Source: Luteibacter sp. dw_328
Lineage (GTDB): Bacteria; Pseudomonadota; Gammaproteobacteria; Xanthomonadales; Rhodanobacteraceae
NCBI RefSeq assembly: GCF_018449605.1
Contig: NZ_JAAVUW010000001.1
Coordinates: 868,001 to 932,000, forward strand
Reading direction: 5' to 3'
Length of the DNA stretch: 64,000 nucleotides
Shown here: one piece after another, positions 8,130 to 15,333 of the stretch
How positions within the stretch are numbered: the stretch's first letter is position 1
Layout of the letters: every line of letters starts with the position of its first letter
Notes under the pieces: generated by a model
What the model saw: the letters and a program-made list of their open reading frames with translations, nothing else
What the model was told of the DNA's origin: nothing
Databases searched by the model: none
Made by a program: the position numbers and the translations under genes

Positions 8130-8923
8130 GCGGTGAGACTTACCGATGCTTCGGTGGTCAGCGAAAGGAACGTAAAGGTCTCCTGCAGATACAGGCGAAC
8201 GTCTTTCGCGTCGTGCGAGTCGTAACCGATCGAGACGTCCTGACCCAGGTGCAGCTCAAAGTCGCCTCCGCGGGCCGTGGTGAGTACGCCACCCTCGATC
8301 GCCGGTGCCCAGACGATGCCGCCATTGAGCATGGCGTGCAGCTCACGAAACACGGGGTAGCCTTCGTCGGTTGCCCCGTTGAGATCCGCATACGCCTTGG
8401 CACCGATGGCCAGCTTGTAGGGACCGTTCACGCCCGCAAGGCGTAGTTCGTTCAGGGCCTGCGCGACCGCTACCGGATACGCCGTGAGGTCGGCCGGCAG
8501 CGCGATCGCCTTGTTGCTGGTCGTGTTGCGGATGCCGGCGATGCCCGCCGCGGCGTAACCGTCAAAAACAGCGCGATCTTCCGCGAAGGCCAGTTGCTTG
8601 GCGGCATCCTTCAGCGGCTGAAGATCCGGATCGTTGGAGCCGCGCGCCACATCGTCCAGATCCTGTCGCGAAAGGACGAACGGCACACGCAGCTCCACCA
8701 TTGCCGCCACCTGGCGCTGCCGCGCCTGGATGCCGTCGTTCGGTGTCTCGATGCTGCGCGTGTGCCCCGTACCGACGCCGGGATAGTCGTAGCCCTTCGG
8801 CCCGACGACATCGACGATACGCCGTGCCGCCATGTATTCCTTCAGCGTGCGCTTGGCTTCGTCTTCGATCTGTTCCCAGGCACCGCCGCTGATGGGTGCG
8901 AGTTCGCGAAACAGGTTATTCAT
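8126..8923 (-). CDS. Encapsulin nanocompartment shell protein (family 1)
   Basis: 265 residues, the usual length of a T=1 family 1 encapsulin with HK97 phage capsid fold. Recognisable segments: the N-terminal helix NNLFRELAPISGGAWEQIEDEAKRTL, which lines the cargo site, then ARRIVDVVGPKGYDYPGVGTG and the shell domain DLDDVARGSNDPDLQPLKDAAKQLAFAED. The C terminus (DAKDVRLYLQETFTFLSL) matches family members. Sixty copies would assemble into a ~24 nm shell around the peroxidase encoded just upstream. The start overlaps the peroxidase stop by eight bases, implying translational coupling and co-expression of shell and cargo. Confidence 0.96.
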   Translation of the reverse strand: MNNLFRELAPISGGAWEQIEDEAKRTLKEYMAARRIVDVVGPKGYDYPGVGTGHTRSIETPNDGIQARQRQVAAMVELRVPFVLSRQDLDDVARGSNDPDLQPLKDAAKQLAFAEDRAVFDGYAAAGIAGIRNTTSNKAIALPADLTAYPVAVAQALNELRLAGVNGPYKLAIGAKAYADLNGATDEGYPVFRELHAMLNGGIVWAPAIEGGVLTTARGGDFELHLGQDVSIGYDSHDAKDVRLYLQETFTFLSLTTEASVSLTA

Positions 8924-9959
8924 GCGTGTTCTCCGTCTTTAGCGAACCGATACCGAGTGAACCATCCGATGCGCGTGGGGTGCTGTCTTGTCCGTTCGCA
9001 TCGTTCTGGCGGCTTGCCTGTGCCGCCGGTGCGTCCGGGATGCCGTCGAGGAACGTCGCCGAGGGCACGAAGAACAGGCTGCCGCTCACTGCCGTGCTGA
9101 AGTCGAGCAACCGGTCGTAGTTGCCGGGTGGCTTGCCGACGAACATATTGGTGAGCATCTGTTCCGTGCGCGCCGGTGAACGGGCGTAGCCGATGAAATA
9201 GGTGCCGAACTCGCCCTTCCCTACCTCGCCGAACGGCATGTTGTCGCGCACGATGTCGAGCTCGACGCCATCTTCCACGATGGAGGTGAGCACGTTGTGC
9301 GCGTAGGACGGCTTCACCGCGTCGTCCAGTTCGATGTTGGTCTGTTTCTGCCGGCCGATGATGCGTTCCTGGGCCTCGACAGGCACGGCGTTCCAGCGCT
9401 TCAGGTCATGCAGGTACTTCTGCACGATGACGTAGCTACCACCAAGGAAAGCGGCATCTTCGTCACCAATAACCGCGGCCTCGATCGCATCGGCGTCCTG
9501 CGGATTCTCCGTGCCGTCGACGAAGCCGATCAGGTCGCGGTCGTCGAAGTACTTGAAACCGTGCACCTCGTCGAGCGTGGCGACCGCGTCGCCAAGGCGC
9601 GACATGATCTGCGCGGCAAGCTCGAAACAGAGGTCCTCACGCGTCGCGCGGATGTGCAGGAGGATGTCGCCGGGCGTCGATACCGCGCGGTGCACGCCGT
9701 TGATTTCCTTGAACGTGTGGAGCTCGGCCGGGCGCGGTCCGGCGAAAAGGCGATCCCAGACCTCCGAGCCGAAACCCATCACGCACGTCAGCCGGCCATC
9801 GAGGTCGCGAAAACCCACGGCCCGCAGCAGGCCGGCGAGATCGCCGCAGAGCGAGCGCACTGCCTCTTCGGCGCTGTTACCGGGATTGACCTTGAGGACA
9901 AGGAAGATGGCCGACCGCGTAAGCGTGGCGACGACGGGTTGCGCAACGACGGTAGCCAC
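8916..9959 (-). CDS. DyP-type haem peroxidase, encapsulin cargo
   Basis: 347 residues. The ferredoxin-like DyP fold carries the diagnostic distal motif GFVDGTENP and the Arg-x-Asn element of IVRDNMPFG; the histidine in SYAHNV is the likely proximal haem ligand. After the folded domain comes a disordered Ala/Gln/Asn/Ser linker ending in DGSLGIGSLKTENTHE, which contains the classical encapsulin cargo-loading peptide SLGIGSLK. The enzyme uses hydrogen peroxide to oxidise dyes, phenolics or other reductants inside the shell. An ATG frame extends to 10025, but GTG at 9959 has AAAGGAG six bases upstream and gives the family's normal N terminus, so it is preferred. Confidence 0.95.
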   Translation of the reverse strand: MATVVAQPVVATLTRSAIFLVLKVNPGNSAEEAVRSLCGDLAGLLRAVGFRDLDGRLTCVMGFGSEVWDRLFAGPRPAELHTFKEINGVHRAVSTPGDILLHIRATREDLCFELAAQIMSRLGDAVATLDEVHGFKYFDDRDLIGFVDGTENPQDADAIEAAVIGDEDAAFLGGSYVIVQKYLHDLKRWNAVPVEAQERIIGRQKQTNIELDDAVKPSYAHNVLTSIVEDGVELDIVRDNMPFGEVGKGEFGTYFIGYARSPARTEQMLTNMFVGKPPGNYDRLLDFSTAVSGSLFFVPSATFLDGIPDAPAAQASRQNDANGQDSTPRASDGSLGIGSLKTENTHE

Positions 9960-10094
9960 GAAGGGCTCCTTTCCACGGAAGGACGTAAAGCGGTCATTCT
10001 CGTCCGAGCCCATGCCAACAGACAAGACATTGCGGAGCCAGGAGGGTAATTTCAGCGCATTGCCGTGACATCACCTATCGCCCGGAGCAAGCTC

Positions 10095-10655
10095 ATGAGT
10101 CACCTACCGCCATTCGATTACCTGACCTCGTCCGCACGCTGGTTCGGCACGGAAGGCGCCAAGCTCAACCAGACCGCAAGGCGCGTGCTCGAGCGGGCCA
10201 CCCGCCGGGTGACGGTCACCGAAGACATCAACCAGCGCCTGGACGCCAAGAGCACCTATGGTCAGCGGCTCGCCGACAAGGTCGCGGCGTTCGGCGGCTC
10301 ATGGACCTTCATCATCATCTTCGTGGCCATCCTGGTCGCGTGGGTGATCTTGAACAGCCTGCTGCTTGGCCGGACCGCCGTCGATCCATACCCCTATATC
10401 TTCCTCAACCTGATGCTGTCCATGCTCGCCGCGTTCCAGGCGCCGGTCATCATGATGAGCCAGAACCGCCAGTCCGCGAAGGATCGCGAGATGGCCGCAT
10501 ACGATTACGAAGTGAACCTGAAGGCCGAGGTGGAGATCCTGGCCTTGCACGAGAAGCTGGATGCGCTTCGCAACGAGCAGGTCATGCAACTCCTCGCCCA
10601 ACAGCAGGCCCAGATCGACCTGCTCACCCGGCTGATCAAGGAAGGCGACCGATAG
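10095..10655 (+). CDS. DUF1003 family membrane protein
   Basis: 186 residues. After a ~65-residue cytoplasmic segment there are two closely spaced membrane helices (SWTFIIIFVAILVAWVILNS and PYIFLNLMLSMLAAFQAPVIMM), then the family's conserved MMSQNRQSAKDREMAAYDYEVNLKAE and a coiled-coil tail of Gln/Leu (RNEQVMQLLAQQQAQIDLLTRLI). This is the standard DUF1003 layout; no function is established. The ATG at 10095 is preferred over GTG at 10065 because GGAG lies eight bases upstream. It is divergent from the DyP gene. Confidence 0.88.
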   Translation: MSHLPPFDYLTSSARWFGTEGAKLNQTARRVLERATRRVTVTEDINQRLDAKSTYGQRLADKVAAFGGSWTFIIIFVAILVAWVILNSLLLGRTAVDPYPYIFLNLMLSMLAAFQAPVIMMSQNRQSAKDREMAAYDYEVNLKAEVEILALHEKLDALRNEQVMQLLAQQQAQIDLLTRLIKEGDR

Positions 10656-10671
10656 GACGCCTCAGGCGTCC
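10655..10671. terminator. Hairpin between converging DUF1003 and OsmC genes
   Basis: Seven-bp inverted repeat GGACGCC-TCA-GGCGTCC filling the gap between the two converging stop codons. There is no T-run on either side, so it may act only as a weak bidirectional terminator or RNA end protector. Confidence 0.4.
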
Positions 10672-11150
10672 ATTTCATCGCACGCCTGCGCCATCGCACC
10701 GGGATGCGTCTGGTCGCAGGGGCGGTTGGGAATCACCGGCTCGGTCTTCGGCGCAAGACGCGTGACGATGTCCGCACCGGCGCTCAATGTCTTGCCCACC
10801 GGGCAGCGATCCGCCATGGCGAGCAGGCGCGCTTCCTGCGCCTCGTCGAGCGAGCCTTCGATATAGAGCGCTCGCTCGAACGTGTCACGACCGGTGATCG
10901 CATCACGGCGATGCGTGACCGCCACCTGCACGTCGGTCAAGGCGAGACCCTTGCGCCGCGCATACAGGCCGAGCGTCATCGCCGTGCAGGCGCCCAGAGC
11001 GGCGCTCAGCAGGTCGTACGGCGTCGGCCCCGAGGCGAGGCCGCCCATGGCCAGCGGCTCATCGACGAAGAACGAAGGACCCTGTGCGCTCACCCGCACC
11101 TGGAACTCCCCCTGGCCGGTAGGCTGGACGATGACGGGTTGGGACGTCAT
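10662..11150 (-). CDS. OsmC/Ohr family protein
   Basis: 162 residues with the OsmC-type core: GGLASGPTPYDLLSAALGACTAMTLGLYARRKGLAL contains the first redox cysteine, and MADRCPVGKTLSAG the second. These two cysteines reduce organic hydroperoxides in the family. The C-terminal extension (VIPNRPCDQTHPGAMAQACDEMDA) adds two more cysteines of unknown role. GAGGAG lies upstream of the ATG and the start is only 12 bp after the dihydroxyacetone kinase stop, so the two are probably one transcript. The family splits into Ohr, OsmC and YhfA-like branches; this looks closest to YhfA/OsmC-like proteins. Confidence 0.9.
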   Translation of the reverse strand: MTSQPVIVQPTGQGEFQVRVSAQGPSFFVDEPLAMGGLASGPTPYDLLSAALGACTAMTLGLYARRKGLALTDVQVAVTHRRDAITGRDTFERALYIEGSLDEAQEARLLAMADRCPVGKTLSAGADIVTRLAPKTEPVIPNRPCDQTHPGAMAQACDEMDA

Positions 11151-11162
11151 GGATGGCGCTCC

Positions 11163-12875
11163 TCAGGAAGCCGAGCCGATCGACTCGAGCCACAGCGCCA
11201 CGGCGAAGGCGCCGGGATCCGCGTGGCCCAGCGTGCGCTCGCCCAGATAGGACGAACGGCCCAGTCGCGGCCGCATCGTTTTGGTCGCCTCGACGCCGCC
11301 ATGCGCCGCCTCGATCGCCGCCTGCAGGATCGCCGGCGGGGCGTCGCCACGTGCGATGGCGGCATCCAGCGCGTCCGCGGCAGGGATCAGCGCGTCGAGC
11401 ATGGTGCGATCCCCCGCCTTGCCGCCGCCCAACGTCTGTACACCGTCGATGCCCGCGCGGAAGGCCGCGGCCCAGGCTTCCGGCGAATCCGCCTCGTCGC
11501 GCTCGGCGAGATGGCTCGCACCGCGCACGATGAAGGCGGCATACAGCGGACCGGAGGTGCCGCCCAGTTCACGACGCAGGATCGAGGCAATCGCCTGCAA
11601 GGCCGCGGCCGGATGGTCCTTGTCGAGTTCGGGAACCGCCGCGTCGATGCCTCGCGCACCGCGCGCCAGACTGAGGCCGATGTCGCCATCGCCCACGACG
11701 GCATCCAGTTCGGTCAGTTCGTGCTCCGCCTTCTGCAAGGCAGCGGTGATGGCACGGAGCGCGGCCGTGAAGCTCGCCGAACGCCCGGCTTGCTTCCAGG
11801 CGGGTCCTGCGGACAATGCGGCCTGCTTGGCCGTGCGTGCCTCGACGCTGGAGGCCTCAGTCACCGGATGGGTCGGGGCGCTCCAGGCACCCGCTGTCGC
11901 GGGCGCAAGCAGGCGTTCGCGACGTTGTTCGTCCAGCCGCATCAGGCTGAGCGAACAGCCGGGCATCTCCAGTGCTGTCAGGAAGGTGCCGACCTGCACC
12001 ATGGCAACCTCGATGTTTGCCGCAGCCAGCCGCTTGAGTGCGTGACGGGCGACGATACCCAGTTCCTGCACGGCCGTGCCGCCGAGGTTGTTGACGAGCA
12101 GCGCGACACGTTCGTTTGCCCGAAGCTTGCTGCGCTCCAGCAACCGGTCGAGCAAGGTATCGAGCATCGCATCGGCCTTGGCGATCGGGCCGCGCTTGGC
12201 GCCTCGCTCGCCGTGGATGCCGAGGCCGTATTCCACTTCGGTATCGGAAAGTTCGAAGCCCGGCGTGCCGGCGGCAGGCACGATACACGCGCCCAGCCCC
12301 AGGCCCATGGTGAAGACCGCATCGATCGCGGCCTGCGCCTCCCGCTTCACCTCGGCCAGCGAAAGACCGGCTTCCGCAGCGGCTCCTGCCACCTTGTGCA
12401 CGAGGACCGTGCCGGCGATACCACGAGCACCGACCGCGCCGTCGCCGGTATCCAGCGCGACATCGTCGGCGACCACGACCAGATCGACCGTGACGCCAGT
12501 GGCGCGCGCGAGCTCGGCCGCCAGGCCGAAGTTGAGCCGGTCGCCGGTGTAGTTCTTGACGATGAGCAGTACGCCGCCCGGGCCGGCCACGGCGAGGATC
12601 GCCGCAAGCACGGCGTCGACGCTGGGTGAGGTGAAGACTTCACCCACCACGGCCGCGGTGAGCATGCCCTGGCCGATATAGCCCGCATGAGCCGGCTCGT
12701 GACCAGCGCCGCCGCCTGAAATGAGGCCCACCTTCCCCGAGGCGGCATGCTGTGCGTAGTCCCGACGAAGCACGACGTTTTCGCCAGCGATGCGGGTGAG
12801 TCGGTCATCGGCGAGGACGAGGCCCTCGATCATTTCGCTGACGACGTGCAGGGGATCGTTGATGAGTTTCTTCAC
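11163..12875 (-). CDS. Dihydroxyacetone kinase, fused DhaK-DhaL (ATP-dependent)
   Basis: 570 residues. The N-terminal DhaK half (to ~330) has the substrate-binding signature GLISGGGAGHEPAHAGYIGQGML, in which the histidine covalently holds dihydroxyacetone, then LLIVKNYTGDRLNFGLA. The C-terminal DhaL half carries the nucleotide site ELDAVVGDGDIGLSLARGARGID and LGGTSGPLYAAF. Fusion of the two halves is the ATP-using, single-chain type (as in Citrobacter and yeast) rather than the PTS-dependent DhaKLM. It makes dihydroxyacetone phosphate for glycolysis. It starts with GTG after GAGGAA. No DhaM or glycerol dehydrogenase is adjacent. Confidence 0.94.
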   Translation of the reverse strand: MKKLINDPLHVVSEMIEGLVLADDRLTRIAGENVVLRRDYAQHAASGKVGLISGGGAGHEPAHAGYIGQGMLTAAVVGEVFTSPSVDAVLAAILAVAGPGGVLLIVKNYTGDRLNFGLAAELARATGVTVDLVVVADDVALDTGDGAVGARGIAGTVLVHKVAGAAAEAGLSLAEVKREAQAAIDAVFTMGLGLGACIVPAAGTPGFELSDTEVEYGLGIHGERGAKRGPIAKADAMLDTLLDRLLERSKLRANERVALLVNNLGGTAVQELGIVARHALKRLAAANIEVAMVQVGTFLTALEMPGCSLSLMRLDEQRRERLLAPATAGAWSAPTHPVTEASSVEARTAKQAALSAGPAWKQAGRSASFTAALRAITAALQKAEHELTELDAVVGDGDIGLSLARGARGIDAAVPELDKDHPAAALQAIASILRRELGGTSGPLYAAFIVRGASHLAERDEADSPEAWAAAFRAGIDGVQTLGGGKAGDRTMLDALIPAADALDAAIARGDAPPAILQAAIEAAHGGVEATKTMRPRLGRSSYLGERTLGHADPGAFAVALWLESIGSAS

Positions 12876-13103
12876 GTATCGTTCCTCGAGGCAGGTTCAC
12901 GAACGCGCCCGACCGGGGCCGGGCAAGTGCCGGAAGTCTGGCATACATTGCCGCCGCCCGGCGTTGACGCTGCATGTCATTGACGTGATCATCCATTGAT
13001 TCCGCCAGGGCAACACAGTCTTGCCATCAGGGGCGCTTTCTTGCGCGCGCGGTTTCAAATAAAACCTCAAGGGTCTACCCACCGTCCGAAAGAAAGGAGT
13101 TCC

Positions 13104-13448
13104 ATGAAGAGCATCGGCTATCGTACGTTCCTGCTGGGCGCCGCCGTGACCCTGTTCGCCACCGCCACTGTACCCACGCATGCCCAGGGCACCACGGCCA
13201 GCATGTTCGGCCAGGGTCCGGCCGGTGGCGTCGTCACCGCCAGGAGCGATACCGGCGCGCAGCGCCACGCGACCATCAGCGACAGTGGCCGCTACAAGAT
13301 CGCGCCGATCCCCATGGGCACCTATACCGTCACCCTCGAGAAAGACGGCAAGGTGGTGGACACGCGCAACAAGATCACCCTTACCGTCGGCAAGGGCGCG
13401 GAGATCGACTTCGCGTGCGAGAACGATAAGTGCGCGGCCGGTAGCTGA
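13104..13448 (+). CDS. Small secreted protein made of one receptor-type (carboxypeptidase regulatory-like) domain
   Basis: 114 residues: a signal peptide (KSIGYRTFLLGAAVTLFATATVPTHAQ) followed by one beta-sandwich domain. The mature part closely matches the N-terminal domain of the TonB receptor at 32296-35334: here TYTVTLEKDGKVVDTR, there TYTVALKVDGKVVDTR, with shared flanking segments FGQxPA and SDTG. In receptors this domain precedes the plug; here nothing follows it. Start is set by AGAAAGGAG eight bases upstream. It sits 106 bp before the ECF sigma gene, in the same direction. Function unknown; it could compete for or assist receptor partners. Confidence 0.8.
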   Translation: MKSIGYRTFLLGAAVTLFATATVPTHAQGTTASMFGQGPAGGVVTARSDTGAQRHATISDSGRYKIAPIPMGTYTVTLEKDGKVVDTRNKITLTVGKGAEIDFACENDKCAAGS

Positions 13449-13554
13449 TCCCTTCCGCCATGGTTGTCCGTCAGGGCTGCCCGACTCCCGGGCGGCCCTG
13501 ACGTAAAGCTGCAACATTCGGTCCCTAGCCTGTCGGCATCACCCTGGAGCCGAC

Positions 13555-14073
13555 GTGTCTGCCGAGACGCCGCAAAGCTGGGCGCGGCTGCTGGCCGACA
13601 AGGGTCCCACCCTCGCCAACTATTTTCTTCGTCGTGTCTCGCATCGCTGGGACGCGCAGGACCTCGTGCAGGAGGTCTACCTTCGGCTGCTCCGGTCGGG
13701 CGACGCGAGTGCCGGCACGGTGCGAAATCCCGAAGCCTATCTGTTCACCGTTGCCGCCAACCTGGTGAAGGAGCACGCGCAGATGCAGCAGCGCGCTCCG
13801 ATCAGCAGCGAGGGCCTCGAAGAGGTGATCGAGCGCCTCGCCACGCCTTGCCGCGCGGGAGCCGATGTCGATCGCGCGCTGCGTCGCCAGCGCCTGGCCA
13901 CGCTGATCGGCCGCCTGTCCCCCAAGTGCCGCGCCGTGCTGGTGATGCACTACCGCGACGATCTCTCGTATCGGGAGATAGGCGAACAACTTTCGATCTC
14001 GCCGAACATGGTGAAGAAGTACATCGTCAAGGGACTGGCTGCATGCCGGCAAGGGATGGCACGTTATGAATGA
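13555..14073 (+). CDS. ECF sigma factor, FecI-like
   Basis: 172 residues. Sigma region 2 is seen in LANYFLRRVSHRWDAQDLVQEVYLRLLRS with NPEAYLFTVAANLVKEH, and region 4 in IGRLSPKCRAVLVMHYRDDLSYREIGEQLSISPNMVKKYIVKGLAACR. No C-terminal extension, as usual for iron-responsive FecI-type sigmas. It begins with GTG after GGAG and overlaps the downstream anti-sigma gene by eight bases. It should direct RNA polymerase to the linked receptor/phytase operon when the receptor signals ligand binding. Confidence 0.93.
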   Translation: MSAETPQSWARLLADKGPTLANYFLRRVSHRWDAQDLVQEVYLRLLRSGDASAGTVRNPEAYLFTVAANLVKEHAQMQQRAPISSEGLEEVIERLATPCRAGADVDRALRRQRLATLIGRLSPKCRAVLVMHYRDDLSYREIGEQLSISPNMVKKYIVKGLAACRQGMARYE

Positions 14074-15223
14074 CCGGCGCCTCACCGAGGAAGCGGCCAC
14101 CTGGTACCTCGACATGCAGGAGTCGCCGGACGCGCGCACGCAGGCGCAGTTCATGGGCTGGCTACGCCGCTCGCCGCAACACGTGGCGGAGTACATGGCG
14201 ATGGCGCAGATGCATGGGGATATGCGCGCCGCCCTGGCAGCGGAGGGGATGACGGTCGAGGAGTTGCGCGCGCTTGCGGCGAGTGAGAGCTCGGTGGTTG
14301 CGCTACGTGGAGGTGTGGGCCAGGGCGCTGGTCGCGAGCACCCTTCGCCGATGAATCGGCTCCTACCGCAAGCGGCGGCAGAGGCTCCTGGTGGGAGCCG
14401 ATTCATCGGCGATCCCCGCCCGCGACAGCGTCGCGCGGGTGCCGTGAACTGGGCGGCAGCGGCGGCACTCGTTCTTCTGCTCGGAGGCGGCCTTACCGCC
14501 GCATGGCCTTCGCCCGCCGAACCGGGCATCCGGTACGCCGCCGGCGTCGACGTCCGCGAAGTCACCCTCGACGACGACACGGTCGTCCAGCTCTCGCCAC
14601 AGAGCGCCATGGTGGTCAGCTTCGGTGCGGATGCACGCCATATCGAGCTGTTGCACGGCAGCGCCTCGTTCGATATCGGCAAGGATCCCGCCCGACCCAT
14701 GAGGGTCACCGTGGGTCGCCAGCAGATCGACGACGTCGGTACCGTGTTCGACGTGCAGCGCAACGACGGCGCGGCGCAGGTGACGGTCGTCAGTGGGCAG
14801 GTATCCGTGTGGAACCTGCCGTCGCCGTGGATCGCGCGGATCCGTACGCGCCTGACGGGTACGTCCACGCCACGGAATCGCATCGTGGACCTCCACGGCG
14901 GCGAGACGGCCCGTGTGGACGGGGATGGCCATCTTGCCGGACGCGGTCCGGCAAACGTGGCAACGGCAACGCAATGGCTACCCGACGAGATCCGCTTTCA
15001 TGACGCGACGGTGACCGAGGTCGCCCGTCGTTTCAACGCCTATTCAACGCGCCCGCTGATCGTGGACGACGCCGAGCTGGGACAGAAACGCATCAGTGGC
15101 GTGTTCCATGCGCGCGACCCCGATGCCTTTATCGCCTATATCGGCAGCCTGCCCCAGGTGCATGTGGAAAGGAACGCAGACCGCATTCGCTTTGTCACCG
15201 CGCACGGCATCAGGCGACTGTAA
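14066..15223 (+). CDS. FecR-like anti-sigma factor carrying an in-frame repetitive palindrome
   Basis: 385 residues. The N-terminal cytoplasmic sigma-binding domain (EEAATWYLDMQESPDARTQAQFMGWLRRSPQHVAEY) is followed by a membrane helix (AVNWAAAAALVLLLGGGLTAAW). The periplasmic FecR domain comes next (GIRYAAGVDVREVTLDDDTVVQLSPQSAMVV...LLHGSASFDI), ending in the STN-partner domain (FHDATVTEVARRFNAYSTRPLIV). It passes the signal from the TonB receptor's STN domain to the sigma factor. Residues ~94-116, between the cytoplasmic domain and the helix, are encoded by a dispersed chromosomal palindrome (14345-14413) and read HPSPMNRLLP...GGSRFIGD. The frame is preserved, so the linker is longer than in typical FecR. 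Confidence 0.93.
   Translation: MNDRRLTEEAATWYLDMQESPDARTQAQFMGWLRRSPQHVAEYMAMAQMHGDMRAALAAEGMTVEELRALAASESSVVALRGGVGQGAGREHPSPMNRLLPQAAAEAPGGSRFIGDPRPRQRRAGAVNWAAAAALVLLLGGGLTAAWPSPAEPGIRYAAGVDVREVTLDDDTVVQLSPQSAMVVSFGADARHIELLHGSASFDIGKDPARPMRVTVGRQQIDDVGTVFDVQRNDGAAQVTVVSGQVSVWNLPSPWIARIRTRLTGTSTPRNRIVDLHGGETARVDGDGHLAGRGPANVATATQWLPDEIRFHDATVTEVARRFNAYSTRPLIVDDAELGQKRISGVFHARDPDAFIAYIGSLPQVHVERNADRIRFVTAHGIRRL
14345..14413. repeat. REP-like palindrome copy inside the fecR-like gene
   Basis: Inverted arms TCGCCGATGAATCGGCTCC (from 14345) and GGAGCCGATTCATCGGCGAT (to 14413) flank a ~25 bp centre. The same arms recur at 54007-54076, outside genes. Here the element lies inside a coding frame and is translated without a stop. 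Confidence 0.9.
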
Positions 15224-15333
15224 GAAAAAATTCATCGAATGACGGGTACCCGGTGGCGCGCGGCGGGACTCTTAGATGGGGTCGGACAGCGATGACTGTC
15301 CTCAGTGACCCTCCATCCAAGGTATGTGACGCC

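Noticed and set aside
10704-12629. 641-residue plus-strand open frame
   Set aside because: Lies opposite OsmC and dihydroxyacetone kinase, both with intact motifs; Arg/His/Gln-rich composition without domains.
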